Of a DNA stretch of 64,000 nt, positions 47,822 through 58,790 are shown one piece after another. Every line of letters begins with the position of its first letter. The first letter of the stretch is position 1. The position numbers and the translations under genes were made by a program. The notes below the pieces were generated by a model. It worked only from the letters and a program-made list of their open reading frames with translations, ran no database searches and had not been told where the DNA came from. Where the stretch lies: positions 5,890,001 through 5,954,000 of the forward strand of contig OY783219.1 in the NCBI GenBank assembly GCA_963678705.1, written 5' to 3'. Source of the DNA: Panorpa germanica. Its lineage: Eukaryota > Arthropoda > Insecta > Mecoptera > Panorpidae.

Positions 47822-49562
47822 CAATGTATTTTCATTGTATCACAGATTTTTACAGTATATTCTGATTTAAAAAAGTGGTCTAATATATGTTGACTACACC
47901 GCTACTTAATAATACCTATGATTACTTAAGTTATAAGTTAATATTTCACCTTTAAAAACTTTGTAAACACATTTTAAATTGACTCTCTATTATATACGAT
48001 TTGTAACTATTAAATCAACATTGCAACACTAGGAGAGGGGGTATAGGAGGAGAGGGGACATTTGTTAAAAGCAACAAAGCCCGAGGTAAGAAAATATTAT
48101 TATGGGCTGTTGTTAAAAAAACACAAAACAAAAAATAAAATATAATGTGATCTACTTACAAATAGGGAGGCCTCTTTATTTGTAAGACGTAGCACTCTCA
48201 AGATCTTTGCCAAGTGCACAAGGAGGTTATGACACTCCAAATTAAATAATTACACAAAAATATTGATTCCTTTTCACCACTTAACAAGAGAAAATTCCAC
48301 ATGAACTAAAACAGGTTTAAACACGTTTTTTTGTATGCACTTGTACTAAAATAATTAGAAATTAATAATTCTTTAGTAATTCAACAGAGCAGAGTACCGA
48401 ACACGTCCTGTCCGTTCGATGTATTTATTTAAACTTATTGCATTTTTAAAAATACATTTTTAACAAGTTAGTTTTCATAACCCCCACTCCTAATCATGTG
48501 ACTAGACGTAAGATTATGTTCGACCAATCAGCGATTAGCGTACAACAGCCTCAATAAATAAATAATTGTTTTGTTTAAATGATCAGTGTTAATTTGACAC
48601 AATTAATGAAACGTATCTACATAGGGATGGAACACGTGCATCGACCTGTTGAAACAAATGTAGGTCAACAAAGCCATAAATTATTTAAAAATGAAATGAA
48701 GTGACAGATGTTAAAAACAAATTAGAGGTAAATTTATTTTAGTTGCAAATATTTTAACATTATTGTGTGTATGGTTAAATGCATTTGTTTACAAAAACAC
48801 AGATGTTTCTTATTTTGCGTTGTTGTTAGATTTATTTATTGTTATGATTTTGTATATTTTTTAAAATGGAATGTTATACTTATGGTCACGGGTTGTTCCA
48901 GATTTAATGAATTAATTTTATTAATATAATATGTTCATTAAAAGTTGTAATTTTTTTTGTTTGTATTATTGTTATTATCAGTAATTTATATTATGTGTTT
49001 AATACATATTTACTCTTTAAATTCGACGTTGCGTAATGCCACAACTGACATTCCATTACTCGGTCACGATGCCATAGCCAAATATTACAAAACCAAGTGT
49101 CAGTTTTTTATACAACGTTGATTCATTCACTTACTAGTGTCAGCTTTGTCATCACGCAGCCTACCTACTCTATGTAACTATATGAAGTATAAAGTTTCAA
49201 TGCTCCTTGTAATTAACCTCCTTGCGGTACTACATTTTTAGATTTTGACTGTTAAATTCTGCATTTGTAACATACGTACCCTACACCGACTTATGCTGAA
49301 ACGTGGACGCATGTTTTCTGATACGCTATATAAAAAAACCTAGTATCACTAATTAAGAATATGAGAAATATTGTCCTGTAGAGAAAATTAGAGCAAGCGG
49401 TATTCGTTTTTTGTATGTTGAAAGTGATCTACTTTTGATAGATTTGGACTTTCCTCACATGCATTATGTACACATGTTATAAACCTGTTAGTTTGCATAT
49501 CGGAATTTTTCTTCATATACCTTGCAAGTACTACTGCAGCATACGTTTGAAGAAGGTTTAGG
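47822..49562. other. No gene recognised
   Basis: Contains a G-rich patch (48,031-48,060) and a CCAAT word in 'gaccaatcagcga' near 48,524. No coding frame or splice pattern could be supported. Confidence 0.45.
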
Positions 49563-49634
49563 CCTGTCGCACATTGCAAGTGTATTTTAGAGGAGGGGGG
49601 GGGGGGCTTAAATACGCTTGCAGTGTGCTACAGG
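49563..49634. repeat. Hairpin with 25-bp arms and a poly-G loop
   Basis: 'cctgtcgcacattgcaagtg' plus five more bases pairs with the facing arm ending 'cagtgtgctacagg', with 3 mismatches in 25. The 22-bp loop is dominated by a 12-13 bp G run. It could be two ends of a collapsed inverted-repeat transposon. Confidence 0.85.
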
Positions 49635-50520
49635 TTTTACAGTTTCATTTTACCTGCTTACCTAACACGCTAATTAAGTACAGATCATTCCATCTCTTTC
49701 CAATTACTATATTATTAAGAAAATAAATGATGAATCCACTGCGTTCACAATAAGATTATGTTATACTTGATATCTATGTTTGAGGTTATGTTATTGACGT
49801 ATAGAAACGCAGTTTAATAGATCTATGTTGGAAGTACCTTAACAGCTCAATCTATACACCTGTAATATGTATGTATGTACACCTATAAAACCCCCATATC
49901 TACCCCTCGTCTATTTATCTACCGTTTACGACATCGCACCCCCAAATGAGATAAGTTTCCAACCTATAACTACTTTACAGGTGGTTATAATAGTCACATA
50001 ATAAGTAATTACTACTTTGTTTATATCTCCACGTTTTATCTAATCAGTACATTAATGTTTTATCCCTTATTCCTCTTCTACATCACCATATTTACTTCTA
50101 CATTGAGCTGGAGACAATCTCCCGAGGGATACTCGCACTTTATTCCCCTCTTTCTGTGTCCCCCTGTGTTTTGTGTTTGTCTTTCTGGAGCTATTTGTAC
50201 TTCCATGATGAATCTACAGAAGCACCAGGTAAGAATCATTAAAAGTTGATACCATTGTCTACCGCTATTTGTTTTGGGGCGCTGGCAACGGTGAATAAAT
50301 ATTGTCGAGGTGCAAGAAGAGTATTGTTGGGGTACGTTTTATAAGTTGAATAATATTTTATGTTCAAAAAGATTGAATAAATATTTGAAAGTATGAAGCA
50401 GAGTTCAGAAAGTTAAATTAAGTATAATATGTCTGTAAATATAAATATCTATTGATCTAGACATAAACAATTGATACACATTAAAGACAATGGTACAGGT
50501 AACTGCATTTCTGGAAAAAC
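49635..50520. other. Mostly unannotated; weak exon-like stretch at 50,108-50,229
   Basis: The exon-like part is GC-richer than its surroundings, follows a pyrimidine-rich tract ending in AG, stays open in two frames and ends in 'CAG' before 'gtaaga', a near-ideal splice donor. No protein family is recognisable and no neighbouring exon was found. It may be chance. Confidence 0.2.
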
Positions 50521-50590
50521 TCAAGCCTCATTCCCACTCACCGTTTTGATATTTAATTTACTGTTTTTATTTAATATTACAGTCTGAGTT
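50521..50590. mobile_element. Family M element, left-end fragment
   Basis: 'caagcctcattcccactcac' and the following 45 bp match the end of family M, then stop abruptly where family A sequence begins. Confidence 0.75.
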
Positions 50591-50975
50591 TCTTTTTTAT
50601 TTTAACATATTTTAAAAGATTTTCATGAAAAATCGGTATTTTGACATCTAAGTGCTGTAAAAAATTGAAAAATCAATAAAAAAAAGAAAAACTCAACAGT
50701 GTTACCTGCAGAAACTTATCAACTAATGAAATCATTTTGGTTTTTCGATTTCAGAAAATCCAGTGATGAGTTATGAGTGGCACCGCAATGTTACTTTTTT
50801 TTGTGACGTCTGCGGAGATTCGCTGTCAATGCATCATTTCTTGATATTTATTTATAAAAATTTCACCAAGTATTCTTCAAACTTCATTTCATCATGTAGT
50901 AATTATAGAAATAGTTATATATTAACTGTGTCGTCAAAAAACATTATCGAAAATGTGCTTTTTTTTATCGTTTTT
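50591..50975 (-). repeat. Family A repeat, copy 5 (truncated)
   Basis: Reverse orientation. It begins inside the central hairpin region and runs to the 'atcgtttt' terminus. It keeps an open frame at 50,763-50,960 ('SYEWHRNVTFFCDVCGDSL...') that is also open in the 59-kb copy. Confidence 0.8.
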
Positions 50976-50995
50976 TTTATTGTTTTTCTTTTGGA

Positions 50996-51100
50996 ATGAG
51001 CAAGGATAAGTAGATAGTATGTAATTAAGCACAATGATATGTAATTTGTAATAATAATGGCAAAAACATTGCAATAAAATAATTGAGATAATAATTGATA
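50996..51100 (+). mobile_element. LINE-B 3'-end fragment
   Basis: 'gatagtatgtaattaagcac' and 'aatgatatgtaattt' followed by 'atggcaaaaacattgcaata' match the 3' end of the 62.1-kb copy. Confidence 0.7.
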
Positions 51101-51780
51101 AAAAGATGAGATCATATTCAACTAATGAACCGGACAATCACTACATATGTGTATAAGGTTCAATTGAAAGTAATATTCACTTTATATTTTAATATATGAG
51201 ACTTTGTGAATTGTAAGTCTGAATAAGACCCCAAGTAATATAGTCATGTCCAACTTTCAAATACTGACGTAACTTTCCCAAAAGGGATTTTAAGCCCCGC
51301 CCCTCACTAAGTAACAACTGCAGTAAGCTTTTGATGGCTTTCACACATTTTCTAAGATCTCTAGAGACCGAGGGAGAAAATGTTTTAAAATTTCAACAAA
51401 ACCAACTAAAATCACCCTAGTTATATTTCTCGTCTGGCGCAAATTCGCACTAAAGCTCTTAATTAACTCACATGTAGTTAACCTACCCCTCTCGCACCCC
51501 TACCTACCCCTCTTTATATTTGAAGTCTTCTCTCTCGCTCTAACGTCATTTCTTGACTCTTACTTTGACTGTAGGTGGAAACTTTGTTCACTAATATCGT
51601 ATATTTAAAGGACAAATCTTATTAGTCGTTAAGGGGTGAAAATAGGGTGGAATTTTAGGGTTGGAGTAATTAATTAGTAGAAACATTGTTGAAATATTGT
51701 AGATTGTTTTATTTTAAGTTGTTCCATATGTTAGGGGCCCTATATCTCGTATGAAAGTTTGGTAATTTATTTTAGAAATG
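51101..51780. other. No gene; GC-box-like word
   Basis: 'ccccgcccc' at about 51,295 is the only notable short motif. No coding frame. Confidence 0.45.
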
Positions 51781-52335
51781 TATAGCCTCATTCCCACTCA
51801 CTGTTTTCATATTTAATTTAGGTTTTTATTTAATATTTTAATCTAGATTTCAGGTTTTCAAGATAGGTATTCCTTTAGTTTAGTTTAGTTAATTTAATTA
51901 TACGCATGCGTTGCTGGTTATATAAATTTTGATAGTTCGACAAATTAAAACTACTGTTTTTTAAACAATTAGTAACAGAAATTGTTTTTACATCTTTCTT
52001 TCTAACAAACTGACATTAAACTTCCTTTAAAAGTAAATTCTACTGCATTTTGACAGATTGTCACATTTTGGAGGTTATAATCTAATATAGTTTTCTTATA
52101 GTTTAGTATTTTTAATGTAAAATTGAACATGGAGTAATTATAATTGCTGTTTTTAATAACAATTAGTAATAGAAATTGTTTTTACATCTTTCTTTTTGAC
52201 AAACTTACATTAAACTTATTTTAAAATTAAATCCTACTGCATTTTGACAGATTGTCACATTTTGGAGGTTATAATATAGAAACATTGGGTCTTGTAAGGT
52301 TCTAAAAAACCAAAGAAAACACAAATTAAATTCTA
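51781..52335. mobile_element. Family M element with internal tandem duplication, right end missing
   Basis: Starts 'tagcctcattcccactcact'. A 110-bp segment (51,971-52,080) recurs at 52,165-52,274, a period of 194 bp. It continues to 'cttgtaaggttctaaaaaac', then loses similarity where a family E end fragment begins. Confidence 0.75.
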
Positions 52336-52970
52336 GTTTGAGTCACCGCTGCACTCTCGTAATTTAAACTATGTATATATTTTCCTTTTTTTGCATAAAA
52401 TAATTTTGTTTTCAACAAATAAAAGTTTTTAGGGAGAAGTTTTGAATCAGTATCAAATTTAGATAAAACTCCTATAAACTTACATTTAGTATAAAACTTC
52501 ATCAGACTAACTCTGACAAGGGAATAGCAAGGAACATCGAGACCGGGACCGGGACTGGGACGTATGGAATATCTGGGAATAGGGAATAGGGAACAGGGAA
52601 TTCGTGTACCAGGAGAGTAAGAGGTCGTTCCTATTAATGGTGCAATTCTCTAATGAATGAAAATCGTACAGATTCTGTTTTTATTACATATTTAATTCAG
52701 AAACTTTGTTTCCGACTACAGTCGTAAAAGAACGTATAAAATAAATCGAAAAAATACGATAAAGTAGAAAAGTACCTGGTGAGGAGAGCGGAGTAGTGAG
52801 GGGGGTGGGGGGTGTACTTCCTTTAGGAGAAGCTTATAAATCGCAAACTTGTTTATTACAAAATATTTTTTTATTATCATAGTTTACTGTAGTTTAGGAA
52901 ATAGGTATACCGAATTATAGTAGATTAAGAGAGGTGTCACGAAAGTAAAAAATAAAACTGTACAACATAT
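52336..52970. other. Family E end fragment, then G-rich tandem words
   Basis: 'gagtcaccgctgcactctcg' followed by 'taatttaaactat' (52,340-52,373) is a family E terminus in reverse. At 52,541-52,605 'gggaccgggaccgggactgg' and 'gggaatagggaatagggaac' form short G-rich tandems. No coding frame. Confidence 0.55.
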
Positions 52971-53150
52971 ATTGATAAAGTAGCCTATCAGGACCTCAAA
53001 TGTCCAATTACTTTTCAATTACTCCTTATATGTAAGGAGATATTAACCATTAAAAAACTGATTTTGTCTCTTTAATTATTAAAGGGTTCAACGTTATAGA
53101 ACATTCCAAAACATGTGACATCACGTCCGCTAAGTTGATATCTCTTTTAT
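52971..53150. repeat. Family P dispersed repeat, copy 2
   Basis: Collinear with 18,255-18,430. Confidence 0.75.
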
Positions 53151-53223
53151 ACAACAGAGCGTAGGAGAAATAGCATATTTAACACAGAATTCTTATACAT
53201 ATAATATATATAAAATAGATTGT

Positions 53224-53257
53224 CAGTTGACATCGAGTCTTCTTGGTGAGCGCACGT
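53224..53257 (+). promoter_or_regulatory. Internal promoter: initiator plus DPE-like element at the LINE 5' end
   Basis: The first bases form TCAGTT (53,223-53,228), an exact fit to the arthropod initiator TCAKTY. Counting its A (53,225) as +1, GCACGT lies at +28 to +33 (53,252-53,257), four of five bases matching the DPE consensus RGWYV and at the spacing known for TATA-less insect LINE promoters. The start predicted from the promoter agrees, to the base, with the border set by the target-site duplication. Confidence 0.75.
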
Positions 53258-53427
53258 ATTTACAATAAACAAAACAATAAAATAAATAGTTATCTTTTTT
53301 TTTGCAAATTATAATATTTTTTTTTTCGTGATTTATTTTTTTTTAAATAATAATTTATATTATTATTAAGTGTTATTAATTAGAAGTGAAGTAACTTCTA
53401 TTTAATTATCACTGGTTAATTAACAAT

Positions 53428-54855
53428 ATGGATATGGAGGTTGAACCTCCCGATAAAAATCCGATCAATAAAAACAACTCTGTGACTAACAAATCAATTC
53501 CTACAGATAAAACATCCAGTGATATAACAGAAAACTTAAATAACAATAGTGACAATGTTAAAAAAATATTTAATAATTTATACAACACAGAAACAAAATA
53601 TGACTCGTATAAAGTAATGATAGTTAAAAATAATAGTGATGGAAATACATTTTTTAGTTCTCTTAAATTAGCAGAAATAATATGTAAAATTAGCAATAAA
53701 TCTAATATAATAGAAATTAAAAAAGTGGGAAGAAATAGAGTAATCGTTCAATGTGCTAATGCAGTACTAGCTAACGAAATTACCAAATCAACATTGCTGA
53801 AAAACAATGGGTATGAAGCGTTTATCCCATTTTACTGGTGCACAAAAGTTGCTATTATAAAAGGTGTTGATATTGAATATTCGGAAGATACAATTTTAAA
53901 TAATATAGAGTGTCCACCTTTTAAAGTAACGAGAGTGCAAAGGTTAAATCGAAAACTAAGAGTTGACGGAGCTATTAAATATGAACCCAGTACAACAGTG
54001 AAATTATTCTTTGAAGGACTTGCTATTCCTGCTTATGTTTACATGTGGAGAGTGAGACGAGCATGTGAACCATTTGTACAACAGACGATACAATGTTATA
54101 ATTGTTTTAAATTTGGACATGCAGCCACAAAATGTAGAGCAAAAGTAGCAAAATGTAAATTCTGCGGAAGTGAAGATCATCTACGTACTGCATGCACATC
54201 TCCTAATCCGACATGCATAAATTGTAAACTTAACCACGAGGCTACAGACAATGAATGTCCTGAAAAAAAAAGACAAATCAAGATAAAAGATCTCATGGCC
54301 CAACACAATCTCAGTTTTTATGAAGCAAAATTAGAATTAACAGAAAAAAATACAGACTATTTATACTCAGTAAGAACTCAAAACTCTTTTGAAGCTCTAA
54401 ACTACAATGAGACTTTTCCCAATATCACTAATAAATACAATAGTATCAACATAATTCCAACATACAAACCAAACCCTTTAACCAGAAGAACTAATACCAG
54501 AGTGAATAAATCAAATACAGGTAACTCGTTACAAAGATCTTACAGTCAACCACAACCTACGACATCCACTAAAGAACCAATTCCAAAAAGAAGAAGAGAA
54601 GAAAAGAAACCTAACAATGAAGAAAGCGACACATACCTTAAGATAACTAATCAAGGAAAAAACAGAAAGCAAATCAACCAAGAGACACCTGATATTACAA
54701 TGGAAAACAATGATAATGATACCTGCTATACATCAATATATAATAAAAATAATGATGACAAAATTAAAAATACAAACAAAGACCCAAATATTACATCCCA
54801 ATCCCTTAGAAGCTACAAGAAACAAATATCTAGTGTACAATGGCCAAACTCGTAA
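53428..54855 (+). CDS. LINE-A ORF1 protein (Gag-like RNA-binding, three zinc knuckles)
   Basis: The 475-aa protein would bind the element's RNA and form the ribonucleoprotein that carries it to the nucleus. Three zinc knuckles follow one another: 'CYNCFKFGHAATKC' (residues 223-236), 'CKFCGSEDHLRTAC' (243-256) and 'CINCKLNHEATDNEC' (263-277; a C-X2-C-X3-H-X6-C variant). Before them, residues 115-222 carry the conserved region ending in basic 'MWRVRRACEPFV', typical of jockey-superfamily ORF1. The N-terminus is polar and Asn-rich. After the knuckles comes a low-complexity Asn/Thr/Lys region with 'PKRRREEKK' (386-394), a possible nuclear localisation signal. The start is the first ATG after the 204-bp leader; the next in-frame ATG is two codons on. 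No frameshift or internal stop is present. Confidence 0.95.
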   Translation: MDMEVEPPDKNPINKNNSVTNKSIPTDKTSSDITENLNNNSDNVKKIFNNLYNTETKYDSYKVMIVKNNSDGNTFFSSLKLAEIICKISNKSNIIEIKKVGRNRVIVQCANAVLANEITKSTLLKNNGYEAFIPFYWCTKVAIIKGVDIEYSEDTILNNIECPPFKVTRVQRLNRKLRVDGAIKYEPSTTVKLFFEGLAIPAYVYMWRVRRACEPFVQQTIQCYNCFKFGHAATKCRAKVAKCKFCGSEDHLRTACTSPNPTCINCKLNHEATDNECPEKKRQIKIKDLMAQHNLSFYEAKLELTEKNTDYLYSVRTQNSFEALNYNETFPNITNKYNSINIIPTYKPNPLTRRTNTRVNKSNTGNSLQRSYSQPQPTTSTKEPIPKRRREEKKPNNEESDTYLKITNQGKNRKQINQETPDITMENNDNDTCYTSIYNKNNDDKIKNTNKDPNITSQSLRSYKKQISSVQWPNS

Positions 54856-55061
54856 GAAAACATCGATATATAAATTAAGTTTATTTTTAAAAAAATCTAT
54901 TCACATCACTAAACCTAATCGTTTAATAAATTTACTAAAATATTAAATCAACAATAATTATATAAACGGAGAGAAAATAAAATAAAATAAAATATATAAA
55001 TAAATCTAACAACAAGACCAAGGACAGATATAAAAATCAATAATTAATTAAAACAGTTAAA
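54856..55061 (+). other. Spacer between LINE-A ORF1 and ORF2
   Basis: 206 bp, A-rich, with many stops in the ORF2 frame. ORF2 therefore does not overlap ORF1, and its translation must rely on reinitiation or another internal mechanism. A 78-codon frame overlapping the end of ORF1 (54,710-54,946) has no domain and is not annotated. Confidence 0.7.
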
Positions 55062-58000
55062 ATGATAAATTTTATTCAATGGAATTGCAGAGGAGTCAGA
55101 TATATTAAAGAGGAACTACAACATATGTTACAGAAGCATAACATACATATATGCATACTATCAGAAACGTTTTTAACAAAAAATATCAATTTCAACATCA
55201 AAGGTTATTTTATTGAAAGAGAAGATAGGATACAGAATACAAACTATAATCCCCACGGGGGTGTTGCTATCTTGATTCATAAATCTATAAAATATAAACG
55301 AGTAATGCTAAATAACCCATTTAATTCGGTCGAAATAGTTGGAATAATTTTAACACATAACGAAACTGATGTAATATGTATTTTATCAATCTATGCTAAA
55401 CCGAATCATAAACTATCTAATTCTAATTGGTCACAGATAAAACAACAAATAGATGTTCCTGTTATACTTGCTGGAGATTTTAACGCGACTAATCTTGCTT
55501 GGGATATAAATTGTCCAGGTAGTCAGTATGAAGGTAACGAATTGTTAGATTTCATAGAAAACGAAAATCTAAATATTATCAACGATGATAAACCAACTAG
55601 AGTAAGCAATCTCAGTACAAGGGACAGTATATTGGATCTCACATTGGTATCAATGACGTTAACACAACAAATTACTTCGTGGCAAGTTCTTGCAGATAGC
55701 TTAGGTAGTGATCACTACCCAATTTTTTTCTGTTTGAATGACTATAATAAAGACCGTTACCGTACATCTGAATATTTAACGAGGAGAAATTTCCGAAAAG
55801 CAGATTGGGAGAAATATAGCCTTGAAATAGAAAGCAGAATTTCAAACCTTAGCACAAATGGAATCACAAGTAATCCCCAAGATGTTGAAAACAAATACAA
55901 CCAATTTAGAGATGTTATTAATAATTCGGCAGACATACATATCCCATCTACCAGATTGTATAATATAACTCCTAATAAAATAAAACCGTCTTGGTGGGAC
56001 ACTGAGTGCAATAAAATGATAGCTCAAAGAAAATTAGCACTAACTATTTTTAATAAAAACATGACAATGGCGAATTATTTAAATTATAAAAAACATCAAG
56101 CTAAAACCAGACGATATTTTAGAGCCAGAAAAAAAATAGAATGGCAAAATTTCTGCGAGAATTTAAACCCAAACACAACAACCAACATTGTCTGGAATAA
56201 TATAAGAAAAATTAACAATAAAAGCTATAGTACTAAAAGGATAAGTGATAATGAAAATTTAATAGAAGAATTCATTAAAAAAAAATTTCCACAGAACAAC
56301 AATTTAAATATTACTACCACCACCATCGTAAAAGATAATTTTCTAGATAATAACATAAATAAAAATGAAGTAAAATTCGCGTTAAATCATAATAAAAACA
56401 GTAGCACAGGATTTGATAGAATAAATTACAAAATGATACAAAACTTACCTGACAATGCAATAAATCATCTTACACAAATATACAATCTGTCATTAAACAC
56501 TGCTGATATACCATTAGACTGGAAAAAACATATCGTTGTTCCTATATTAAAAACAGGAAAAGATCCAAACAAAGAAGAATCATTCAGACCAATTACTTTA
56601 CTATCATGTATGGGCAAAACTATGGAATCCATCATTAAAAACAGACTGGAGTGGTATCTCGAACATCATAAAAGATTACCTGAGTTACAATTTGCGTTTA
56701 GAAAAACAAGAAGTACACAGCATAACTTAAACATATTAAATATCGATATTCAAAGAACATACAGTAAAAATCATTATATGATAGCTGCTTTCATTGACAT
56801 TGAAGCTGCTTATGACAATGTTAATCTAAGAATATTAAAAGAAAAAGTAGAAAACATAGGTATATCTTCCAAAATATCCAACTGGATTATAAACTACTTC
56901 CAAAATAGAGAAATAACAGTTAGATACAATAATAAGTTAACTGGTCCTATACTATGTAATCACGGAATTCCACAAGGCTCAATATTATCTCCCTTATTAT
57001 TCAACATATACACAGAAAAGTTAACAACATTATCAGATAACAACACAACAGTACTGATGTATGCAGATGACATGGTTATTTATAGTATGGGTCATACACA
57101 AGATATAGCTCAAAACAGATTACAATCGAAATTAAGAAAACTAGATATTTTATTAAAGGAAATCAAATTAAATATATCGTCAGAAAAAAGTAAAATAGTT
57201 ATATTTACAAGGCATAGAATAAACTGCAGTCCAAAAATAACCATCAGAAATAAAAATATAACTGTTACTTCAAATACCAAATTTCTGGGTATATTCTTTG
57301 ATACGAAAAGCACTTGGGCGAAAGAAATTGCACATATTATTAACAAATGTCAAAAAGGCTTAAATTTGATGCGATGTATAGCAGGATACAAATGGGGCGC
57401 ACACCCAACAACCTTAATAAAAATATATAAAGCTATTGTTAGACCGCATATTGACTATTCTAGTACTATGATCTGCACCGCAAATAACTCAAGATTAAAA
57501 AAAATTGAAATTATACAAAACAAATGTTTAAGAATAATATTAGGTGCAATGGTTTCAACACCAATCCAAATCCTCAACTATCAAACTAATATTCCTCCGG
57601 TAAATATCAGAATACAACAAATATCAGACAGTTTCTTTTGTAAAAACAGACATAACTCATGTGGCCCCTTAAATACAAGATTATCTAAACTATATGTTCT
57701 TTATAATAAACCATATTGGACAACTCATAAAAAACCGGCACTTTTAACTAGTTTTGATAGATATAATAACTTGAACTTAGAGGTACACAACATTATACCT
57801 TTTTTCAAATTTCCATTAGAAATAAGCATGACAACAATACATACAGAAATAAATTTGTTCAAGAAGAATGACAGTAAGGAAATAACTTATCAAAAATATA
57901 TGGAATATATAACAAAAGATGATATAAACTGGAGTATATGGTTTACCGATGGTTCATTCGAAAAAAACTCTAAAACTGGAGGAATTGGCATTTTCAATTA

Positions 58001-58790
58001 TAATACAGATCAACAGTACAAATACAAACTTAACAACATCACAAATTCTTATAATACAGAAATAACAGCAATTATGAAATTACTAGAAATAATACAAAAA
58101 ACTGACAATAAAAATATATTAATCTTCACAGATTCTCGTAGTGTTTGTGTATCTTTAAATAACAATAAATTCAAAAACAATAATAATAACAAAATATGTT
58201 CAATTAAAGAATATCTTTTAAAAATGGAAAAAAATGATATCAATGTTAAACTTATTTGGATTCCTGGACATGTAGGCATAAAAGGAAACGAAATGGCTGA
58301 CAAACTGGCCAAAGAAGCTTGTGTAGATGGGGAAATAATCGAAATAAATTGGTCAATAAATGATTCCAAAAAAATAATTAAAGAAAATTGTATGGCAGAA
58401 TGGCAGAATATATATAATGAGAAAAGTCAAAGTACTGGAAAAAATTTTTTTGCAGCGAATCAAAAAATTCCAACAACCACATGGTTTAATAAAAATCATT
58501 CACGGAGATATATTTCAACAAATTGTCGAATGAAATCTGGGCATTCTAGATGTCCAGCTCATCTATACAAAATAAATATAAAAGACACACCAAATTGTAG
58601 ATGTGGAGAAGAAGGGTCTTTGGACCATATAATTCTAGGGTGTCATCTTTTAACATCAAAAATTGATAGACTTTTAAATGATTTATGTAATGTAACACAG
58701 TTCCCAGTCAATATGTCCTGTTTAATGACAAGTGAAGCAACGGCGGAAATATTAACAAACTTTGTGATAGAAAATAATATAGAAGTGTAA
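55062..58790 (+). CDS. LINE-A ORF2 polyprotein: endonuclease, reverse transcriptase, RNase H
   Basis: The 1,242-aa enzyme would nick target DNA and prime cDNA synthesis there. The endonuclease/exonuclease/phosphatase domain spans about residues 1-225: N8 in 'WNCRG', E35 in 'LSETF', D139 in 'AGDFNA' and H218 in 'GSDHYP'. The reverse transcriptase spans about 480-760: D579 in 'AFIDIEAAYD', 'GIPQGSILSPLLFNIY' from 635, and the catalytic 'YADD' at 667-670. The RNase H domain spans about 955-1090 and keeps D963 ('FTDGS'), E1000, D1024 ('FTDSRS'), H1070 ('IPGHVG') and D1080 ('NEMADKLAKEA'). The C-terminus has the knuckle 'CRCGEEGSLDHIILGC' (1179-1194). No stop, frameshift or lost catalytic residue was found. 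The start ATG gives the endonuclease its normal N-terminus. Confidence 0.97.
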   Translation: MINFIQWNCRGVRYIKEELQHMLQKHNIHICILSETFLTKNINFNIKGYFIEREDRIQNTNYNPHGGVAILIHKSIKYKRVMLNNPFNSVEIVGIILTHNETDVICILSIYAKPNHKLSNSNWSQIKQQIDVPVILAGDFNATNLAWDINCPGSQYEGNELLDFIENENLNIINDDKPTRVSNLSTRDSILDLTLVSMTLTQQITSWQVLADSLGSDHYPIFFCLNDYNKDRYRTSEYLTRRNFRKADWEKYSLEIESRISNLSTNGITSNPQDVENKYNQFRDVINNSADIHIPSTRLYNITPNKIKPSWWDTECNKMIAQRKLALTIFNKNMTMANYLNYKKHQAKTRRYFRARKKIEWQNFCENLNPNTTTNIVWNNIRKINNKSYSTKRISDNENLIEEFIKKKFPQNNNLNITTTTIVKDNFLDNNINKNEVKFALNHNKNSSTGFDRINYKMIQNLPDNAINHLTQIYNLSLNTADIPLDWKKHIVVPILKTGKDPNKEESFRPITLLSCMGKTMESIIKNRLEWYLEHHKRLPELQFAFRKTRSTQHNLNILNIDIQRTYSKNHYMIAAFIDIEAAYDNVNLRILKEKVENIGISSKISNWIINYFQNREITVRYNNKLTGPILCNHGIPQGSILSPLLFNIYTEKLTTLSDNNTTVLMYADDMVIYSMGHTQDIAQNRLQSKLRKLDILLKEIKLNISSEKSKIVIFTRHRINCSPKITIRNKNITVTSNTKFLGIFFDTKSTWAKEIAHIINKCQKGLNLMRCIAGYKWGAHPTTLIKIYKAIVRPHIDYSSTMICTANNSRLKKIEIIQNKCLRIILGAMVSTPIQILNYQTNIPPVNIRIQQISDSFFCKNRHNSCGPLNTRLSKLYVLYNKPYWTTHKKPALLTSFDRYNNLNLEVHNIIPFFKFPLEISMTTIHTEINLFKKNDSKEITYQKYMEYITKDDINWSIWFTDGSFEKNSKTGGIGIFNYNTDQQYKYKLNNITNSYNTEITAIMKLLEIIQKTDNKNILIFTDSRSVCVSLNNNKFKNNNNNKICSIKEYLLKMEKNDINVKLIWIPGHVGIKGNEMADKLAKEACVDGEIIEINWSINDSKKIIKENCMAEWQNIYNEKSQSTGKNFFAANQKIPTTTWFNKNHSRRYISTNCRMKSGHSRCPAHLYKINIKDTPNCRCGEEGSLDHIILGCHLLTSKIDRLLNDLCNVTQFPVNMSCLMTSEATAEILTNFVIENNIEV

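Noticed and set aside
51971-52274. CRISPR-like or satellite array
   Set aside because: Only two units, about 110 bp each, lying within a transposon. Nothing in the window resembles a CRISPR array.
55757-58369. Minus-strand frames inside LINE-A ORF2
   Set aside because: They are shadows of the 1,242-codon plus-strand frame, which carries every expected catalytic motif.
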